DNA from: an uncultured bacterium
GTDB lineage: Bacteria; Bacillota; Clostridia; Oscillospirales; Ruminococcaceae
Direction of reading: 5' to 3'
Assembly: GCA_905214265.1 (NCBI GenBank)
Contig: CAJMLQ010000002.1
Coordinates: 1-64,000, forward strand
Length of the DNA stretch: 64,000 nt
Shown: positions 58,991 through 64,000 of the stretch, one piece after another
Layout of the letters: each line of letters starts with the position of its first letter
Numbering within the stretch: position 1 is the stretch's first letter
Program-made: the position numbers and the translations under genes
Notes under the pieces: model-generated
What the model was told of the DNA's origin: nothing
The model's database searches: none
The model's input: only the letters and a program-made list of their open reading frames with translations

Positions 58991-61222
58991 TTATTCCGTT
59001 CCGCCTCCAGCGTCCGGGCGGTAAGATCCGCCAATCTGCCGATAAAAATCGGACAGCGGCGTGAGCTGGTCCTCGGCCAGGATCTGCTCCTCCGGGACGC
59101 CGACGATGTAATCCTTCTCATCGTATACGCCGTCCTGCATCCGGATACGCAGGCGGCGGCGGTATTCGTCCGGCTGCTCGGTGACAGTGAAGCGGATGAT
59201 GTAATTGTTTACAAGGAACTGGCTGACTTGTTGGTAGATGCTGTCCAGCTTTCCGGCCTCTGATGCGCGGAGGAATTTTCCGCCGGTCCGTTGGGAGATA
59301 CTGCTCATGTAGGAGGATTCCGCGGCTGCGAAGCCAACGCTGTAGACGGCGATGCCCTGGCTTTCCAGTGAGGAAACAACTTCCTCCATATAAGCGGGGT
59401 CGGAACCGTCTGCGCCGTCGGAGAGCAGGACGATGACCTTGGAGCCGTTCCGGGTGCGCAGGGCGTCCGCCGCTGCGGCAAGTCCGGAGGCAATATTGGT
59501 TCCGCCGCCGGCCTGGAGGGAGTTAATGGCCCGGCTGACAGCGGAAGCGGACTCCGTGACCGGGCAGCGCAGGTCGGCTCCGTTGGAAAAGCTCACCAAG
59601 CCGACGCCCACGCCGGCAGGGACGCTGCGGACAAAATTTGTGACCGCCTGCTGGGCGCTACGAAGGTTTTCCCCTTCCATACTGCCGCTTTCGTCCACGA
59701 CCAGGCAGACAGAAAGGGGTTCATCCGGCGTTCCGGCGCTGTCCGGCGGGATGATGGTGAAATCGGATACCCCGGCGTTCAGATCGGTCACGGTGAAATC
59801 CGAGGCCGTGTACAGGCTGCCGTCCTCCCGGTCCCTGGAGAGACTGACGTAAACGTCGACCTGAGGATAGGAGTCGGTATTGACCCGGCTGATGAGCAGG
59901 CCGGAGCGGAGGCGGTCGATGGAATCCCGCAGGTAATCCGCGAAGCTTTGCCGGCCGGTCCAGGCAGTATAGAAGGCGTTGCTGCTGGAAAGTCCCTGGG
60001 TGAGAGAAGCAAAAATTTCATCGGTGACGCTGGACACCGCTTCATCGTCCGCTGTTCCGGCTTGGTTGTAGGCGGAGATCAACGCGGCGCGTTCCGAGGA
60101 GAGGGAGCCAAAGCCGGAATCGCTGGTGAGGAACTCGCTGAGGAGGCTGCTGGACTTATCCTCTTCCCCGACCTGGTGGTAGAGCTTGGCCAGAGCCAGA
60201 AGGGTAGCCGGTTCCTTCTTCCGGAACAGGCCGGAAGCGTTTTCCAGGTAATTGATGGCGCGGCGGGCGGGCAGCTGGTCGAGCTGATCCTGGATCGCGT
60301 CGATGCGCTGCTGCTGTTCCGCCAGCTGAGCCTCGATCTTCAGTTGCTTCTTGGTGCTGAGATCACCGGTGAGGCCGGATTGGATCTCGTCGTACCGGAT
60401 GTAGGCGTCGGAGAGCTTTTCCTGCAGCTTCTGCGCCTCCCGGTCGTTTTCACCGGTATTCCAGGACTCAGACGCCGCCAGGGCTAGGGCAGAGGCGTTT
60501 GCAGCGGACGGATCAGACCTTACGGCTTCTTCTGCCAGCTCCACGGCCTCCGCCGTGTTCCCCTGGCAGAGGGCGGCCTGGGCTTGGGCCTTCAGGGACA
60601 AAACGTCGTTTTTCGTGGAAAGGGTGAGCAGGTCCGTTTTCACGGAAGCAATGGAAAAGTCCAGGGAGATCGCCCGCTGGACGTTGACCAGGCTGGCGGC
60701 ATGCTCCTTGTCCTTTTGGGAGAGTCCTAGGGAATCCCGCACCTGGCTTAAGAAGAGGAGAAGCTGGCTCTCCTTGATCTCGGAGCCGTCCCGCGCTTCG
60801 GTACAGAGGTCATAAATCTGGGAGGCCATGTCGTTTTTGTGATTTTTCAGGTAGCTCCGCGCTTCGTCAGCGCAAATTTCATACCGCCCCTGCCAGCAGA
60901 GGGAAAGCAGGATCAGATCGGCGGACTGGGGATTTTCGTTGCGGCTGTAAGCCTGTTCCGCCAGGCTCCGGGCCTGGGAGTAGTCCTGCATGTCTATGAG
61001 CAGGCAGGCCATGTAGTTTTGTTTGGCGCTGGTTTTCTGAGCCTGGAACAGCCGGAACCCGGTCACGCCGGAAAAGGCTAACGCCCCAATAGCAACGGCG
61101 ATGCACAGCGCTTTCGTGATGGAAAAGCCCTTCTTTTTCCGGAGGTCCAGCAGGAAGAAGACCACCGCGGCGATGAGCGCGGCGCCGGCCACGCTGAATT
61201 TTACAATTGTCAGGATATTCAT
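58991..61222 (-). CDS. Membrane-anchored VWA-domain protein with TPR-like region
   Basis: Protein of 743 aa. Two N-terminal helices (about 7-25 and 38-57) are followed by a long alpha-helical TPR/coiled region (60-430). A VWA domain follows at about 500-680. The MIDAS motif is complete: Asp510-x-Ser-x-Ser (DESGSM), Thr in GGGTNIA and Asp in SDGADG, so a metal-dependent ligand-binding site is expected. It lies between the zinc-ribbon and LRR genes and likely acts in a membrane complex with them. The partner or ligand is unknown. Confidence 0.82.
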   Translation of the reverse strand: MNILTIVKFSVAGAALIAAVVFFLLDLRKKKGFSITKALCIAVAIGALAFSGVTGFRLFQAQKTSAKQNYMACLLIDMQDYSQARSLAEQAYSRNENPQSADLILLSLCWQGRYEICADEARSYLKNHKNDMASQIYDLCTEARDGSEIKESQLLLFLSQVRDSLGLSQKDKEHAASLVNVQRAISLDFSIASVKTDLLTLSTKNDVLSLKAQAQAALCQGNTAEAVELAEEAVRSDPSAANASALALAASESWNTGENDREAQKLQEKLSDAYIRYDEIQSGLTGDLSTKKQLKIEAQLAEQQQRIDAIQDQLDQLPARRAINYLENASGLFRKKEPATLLALAKLYHQVGEEDKSSSLLSEFLTSDSGFGSLSSERAALISAYNQAGTADDEAVSSVTDEIFASLTQGLSSSNAFYTAWTGRQSFADYLRDSIDRLRSGLLISRVNTDSYPQVDVYVSLSRDREDGSLYTASDFTVTDLNAGVSDFTIIPPDSAGTPDEPLSVCLVVDESGSMEGENLRSAQQAVTNFVRSVPAGVGVGLVSFSNGADLRCPVTESASAVSRAINSLQAGGGTNIASGLAAAADALRTRNGSKVIVLLSDGADGSDPAYMEEVVSSLESQGIAVYSVGFAAAESSYMSSISQRTGGKFLRASEAGKLDSIYQQVSQFLVNNYIIRFTVTEQPDEYRRRLRIRMQDGVYDEKDYIVGVPEEQILAEDQLTPLSDFYRQIGGSYRPDAGGGTE

Positions 61223-61237
61223 GCCACGCAGGCCTCC

Positions 61238-62674
61238 TTATTCCATATTCCGCACGTTTACGTCAAGCCGGGTCAGGCGGGGGAAAATCTGCCGGACCGG
61301 CGCGTAATCCGCAGTGGGATTGTCCCGGAGCATCAGCACCCGGATGGACGGGAGCTGGGTCACGGCGGACAGGTCAGAGACTCGGTTGCCGTACATCCAC
61401 AGCTCCTCCAGAACAGGCAGTCCGGCGACCGGAGAGAGGTCGGTCACGGTGTTGTCTGAAAAATCCAGATAAGTGAGATTCTGCAGGGCGGAGATTGGGG
61501 CAAGACTGGAGATACGGTTGCCCCAGATACCCAGGGAGGTCAGCCCGGTGAAAGCGGAGAGACCGGAGATATCGGAGATGTTGTTCCAGCCCAGGCAGAG
61601 CTCCGTCAGCGCTGAGAGATCCCGCAGAGCACTGATGGAGGTGATGCCATCATGGATCAGCGAAACAGAGGAAAGCCGTGGGTGTCCGCTGATTCCGGTG
61701 AGGCTCAGGTCCTCCTGAAAGGCAATGGCTACTTCTTCAAGGAAGGGCATGTATTGCAGATCGCTGAGAGTCCCCAGGGTCCCTTCATTGGTATAGAAGG
61801 AGCCGGAGTTGATCTGATATTCCCGTTCGGTGAAATGGACGCTGGCGGCGTCGAGATAGTTGCTGCCGGCAATGGCGATACGGCGGATTTGGGCCGCATC
61901 CTCATCATAGATGGGGGAGCTGTAGGAAAGGCCCAGCTGGCTCCGGACATAGCGCTCCATCTCCGGGTCTGCGAAGGTCAGCTCTTTGGGAGTGGCAGTA
62001 ATCGTGTATTCCGCTGCCGCAGCGGCGCTTTGATAGCCCAGGCTGTTCACTGCGGCGGCTCGAATCTCTGTTTTACCGCTGGGGAGTACCAGAGGCTCTG
62101 TGTACAGAATAGATTCCGGAGTGGGGTCCGTGCCGTCCAGAGTGTAATAGATGCTGTCCCCTTCGCGGGAGGGGCGGATTTCCACCAGCTGGTAGGTGGG
62201 GTAGCTGCCGGACTCCAGGGAGAAGGTGGGCGGCTGGGGCTTGGTCTGGCTGTTCAACTCCTGGATTTCCGTGCTGTCCGTTTGATGGACGGCCTTATCC
62301 AGCAGCTCGGCAGCCTCTTCCAACCGGTCGCTTTGCAGGTAGAGGTCAGCCAGGGAGAGGTAGGTGTCAGCGCCGGAGGGGTCCAGGTTCAGGGACTGCA
62401 GAAATGCGGCTTCCGCATTTTCTGGGCTATCCGCGCCCAGGTTGGCAGCGCCCAACCCATAATACGCCCGGGCGTTTTTGGGGTCCGCTTGGATTGCACG
62501 GGTGTAGGCCAGAATGGCGTTTTCATAATCCATTTCTTCCAAGTAGCGGTCGCCCAGGGCCAGCTGCTCCCGGGCAGTTCTACTTCCGGCGGTCAGAGCT
62601 GTGACGGTGACCGCCGCAACGGCGATCACCGCGATGGCAATCAGCGCCGAAATCACAAATACCTTTTTCTTCAA
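61238..62674 (-). CDS. Membrane-anchored TPR plus leucine-rich-repeat protein
   Basis: Protein of 478 aa. An N-terminal anchor (5-30) is followed by TPR units (about 35-135), a chitobiase-like beta domain (SIYYTLDGTDPTPESILYTE, about 170-230) and internalin-type leucine-rich repeats of about 22 residues (330-460; LTELCLGWNNISDISGLSAF and similar). These are all binding modules, so an outward-facing interaction protein is likely. It starts 17 bp after the small 53-aa frame and ends 15 bp before the VWA gene, so one operon is expected. Confidence 0.8.
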   Translation of the reverse strand: MKKKVFVISALIAIAVIAVAAVTVTALTAGSRTAREQLALGDRYLEEMDYENAILAYTRAIQADPKNARAYYGLGAANLGADSPENAEAAFLQSLNLDPSGADTYLSLADLYLQSDRLEEAAELLDKAVHQTDSTEIQELNSQTKPQPPTFSLESGSYPTYQLVEIRPSREGDSIYYTLDGTDPTPESILYTEPLVLPSGKTEIRAAAVNSLGYQSAAAAAEYTITATPKELTFADPEMERYVRSQLGLSYSSPIYDEDAAQIRRIAIAGSNYLDAASVHFTEREYQINSGSFYTNEGTLGTLSDLQYMPFLEEVAIAFQEDLSLTGISGHPRLSSVSLIHDGITSISALRDLSALTELCLGWNNISDISGLSAFTGLTSLGIWGNRISSLAPISALQNLTYLDFSDNTVTDLSPVAGLPVLEELWMYGNRVSDLSAVTQLPSIRVLMLRDNPTADYAPVRQIFPRLTRLDVNVRNME

Positions 62675-62691
62675 CTCGATTCCTCCTGCTG

Positions 62692-62853
62692 TCAGCGTCC
62701 GCCGCTGTTATCCCGGTAAAAAGCTTCCAAACGGCCTTTGATCTTCTTCCCCGAATGCCGCAGGCAGAGGGAGACGATGACTGCGGTCACCAGGACGATG
62801 GCCATTCCAGCGATTCCGCCGTAAAAAAGAAGGGTTCCGGTAGTCCATTCCAT
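62692..62853 (-). CDS. Small single-span membrane protein (53 aa)
   Basis: A frame of 53 codons with one membrane helix (LLFYGGIAGMAIVLVTAVIV) and a basic cytoplasmic tail (CLRHSGKKIKGRLEAFYRD). GGAGGACGCAG lies directly before the ATG at 62853, a strong ribosome site. It fits the gap between the TPR and LRR genes (12 and 17 bp spacing), so it is probably a real member of the operon. Function unknown. Confidence 0.65.
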   Translation of the reverse strand: MEWTTGTLLFYGGIAGMAIVLVTAVIVSLCLRHSGKKIKGRLEAFYRDNSGGR

Positions 62854-62865
62854 TCTGCGTCCTCC

Positions 62866-64000
62866 TTATTCCGTCCAGCCGCCTGCCCGGAGTTCGCTGT
62901 CCAGTTCCTTTAGCATTTCCATCTGAAGGTCCTGCTCTTTGGAACTGTCGTATTTTTCGAAGGCGAGGCTGCTGTTTTCAAAGAATTTCCGGTAATTCCG
63001 CTCCGCGTTGGCCTTCTGCGCCTCTATATCAGCGTAGAGAAAGGCAAGTTGCATGTAGACCCGGTAATCATCGGGGTATTTTTTCTGCATTCCGGCCAGG
63101 GTCTCCTCACATTCGGCGTAGCGGCCCAGATTGTGGTAGAGAATGGCAATATTGTTCATGAGATAGAAGCGGGTGTATCCCTTTTGCAGCAGGCTCTGGA
63201 AGCAGGAGAGAGCCTTGTCTCCGTAGGCGGCGGCCTCTTCGCCGGTTGACGCGGCGGAAAGGGCGGCATAGACTCCGCCCAGCGCCTCGGTGACGGCCAG
63301 GTTCTTTTCTAGGGGCAGCCGTTCCAGGGCCTTTTCCAGAATGGAAACTTGGGAGACAGAGTCTCCGGCGGAAGCATAGATGCTGTTGAGGGAAAGGGCG
63401 GTGCGCTCGATAAGGGTGGAACTGTCAGTCTGTTCAAAAACGGAGAGGAAATCCGCACGGGCGGTGTCCGTGTCGCCGGAGGCCAGCGCGATCTCGCCTT
63501 CCGCCAGCTGGATGCTCAGGGAATCCACCTCGCGCTCCCGGGCGGCGTCCACCACCTGCTGCGCCCGGTCGAGATTTCCGATTTTTGCCAGAGAAATGGC
63601 AAAATCCCGGTAATAATCCGGGTTGGCATCGTTGCGCTGCACCGCCTTCTGGTAGCTGGTGGCGGCTTCTTCATAATTTTCCAGGTCAAAAAAGGCGTTG
63701 CCGCAGATGAAGTCCAGATTGGCGCGGCGGATATTGTCCGACTCGGTTTCTAACTCAAAGGGCAGGTAACGGACCGAATCGATATAGGCGATACAGGTTT
63801 TTGGGTCCCCCTGCTGGTAGAGGGCCAGCGCCTTAAGGTAGTAGGCGTCGATCCGGGAGTTGAAAAGGGTGGCCGCCTGGTCGGCGCAGAGGACGGCGCT
63901 GTCGTAATTCCCTTCCGCTACATCGGAGAGCCCAGCGTCTACTGTGGAGAAATACCGATCCAGCTTTTCAGTTCCCATCCGGTTCCAGCCGTCGATAGTG
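62866..64000 (-). CDS. TPR-repeat protein (5' end outside window)
   Basis: At least 370 residues of tetratricopeptide repeats, for example NYDSAVLCADQAATLFNSRI and NYEEAATSYQKAVQRNDANP. The frame has an ATG at 63978 but stays open to the window edge (IDGWNRMGTEK) and that ATG lacks a ribosome site, so the true start is probably outside and an N-terminal membrane or other domain may be missing. It is the upstream gene of the minus-strand VWA/LRR cluster. Confidence 0.75.
   Translation of the reverse strand, partial: TIDGWNRMGTEKLDRYFSTVDAGLSDVAEGNYDSAVLCADQAATLFNSRIDAYYLKALALYQQGDPKTCIAYIDSVRYLPFELETESDNIRRANLDFICGNAFFDLENYEEAATSYQKAVQRNDANPDYYRDFAISLAKIGNLDRAQQVVDAAREREVDSLSIQLAEGEIALASGDTDTARADFLSVFEQTDSSTLIERTALSLNSIYASAGDSVSQVSILEKALERLPLEKNLAVTEALGGVYAALSAASTGEEAAAYGDKALSCFQSLLQKGYTRFYLMNNIAILYHNLGRYAECEETLAGMQKKYPDDYRVYMQLAFLYADIEAQKANAERNYRKFFENSSLAFEKYDSSKEQDLQMEMLKELDSELRAGGWTE

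Overview
The window looks like chromosome of an anaerobic Bacillota (class Clostridia), most likely a gut Oscillospirales-type organism. The evidence is lipoprotein-dependent carbohydrate importers of the LplB/YtcP/YtcQ kind, LytS/YesM-type and membrane-AraC regulators, an electron-bifurcating-type lactate dehydrogenase/Etf module, an oxygen-sensitive glycyl radical enzyme, and strong AGGAGG ribosome sites. I cannot name a species. There are no rRNA or tRNA genes, CRISPR arrays or intact mobile elements that I can see.

Layout. 1-7063: the tail of a choline-binding-repeat surface protein, then importer A (two permeases and a binding lipoprotein) and a sensor kinase/response regulator pair. 7165-16037: an AT-richer accessory stretch with a hydrolase, a tiny Cys-rich protein, a GNAT/YoaP protein, an AraC-GyrI regulator, an ABC exporter and a membrane-flavodoxin protein. 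It also holds several decayed genes (ABC ATPase, PspC-domain protein, small membrane proteins). 16230-23251: a frameshifted membrane-AraC regulator divergent from importer B, which carries an M14-type metallopeptidase gene. 23464-28036: larA-like gene, FAD-linked dehydrogenase, etfB, etfA. 28406-35938 (minus): four Gfo/Idh/MocA oxidoreductases, then a glycyl radical activase and a glycyl radical enzyme. 36053-44582: an AraC regulator, an FAD oxidoreductase, importer C and its membrane-AraC regulator. 44654-52647 (minus): amidohydrolase, GH38 alpha-mannosidase, and an operon of SDR, lactonase-like MBL, RraA-like aldolase and enolase-superfamily dehydratase. 52785-54989: an AraC regulator and a deacetylase-like protein. 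55132-57276: a BlaI/BlaR1-type regulatory pair. 57356-58384: GluQRS. 58469-64000 (minus): a cluster of zinc-ribbon, VWA, LRR and TPR membrane proteins, cut by the window edge.

How it may work together (inference). The three importers lack an ATPase gene and probably share one encoded elsewhere. They would bring in oligosaccharides or glycoconjugates. GH38 and the SDR / lactonase / dehydratase / aldolase set fit a non-phosphorylative sugar to lactone to sugar acid to 2-keto-3-deoxy acid to pyruvate route. The Gfo/Idh oxidoreductases and the glycyl radical enzyme form a second pathway with no obvious described counterpart. The LarA/LDH/Etf module would handle 2-hydroxy acids and balance NADH and ferredoxin. 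The glycyl radical enzyme is the most unusual item: its active-site loop is Cys-His-Trp and lacks the Cys-x-Glu signature of the known glycyl radical dehydratases.
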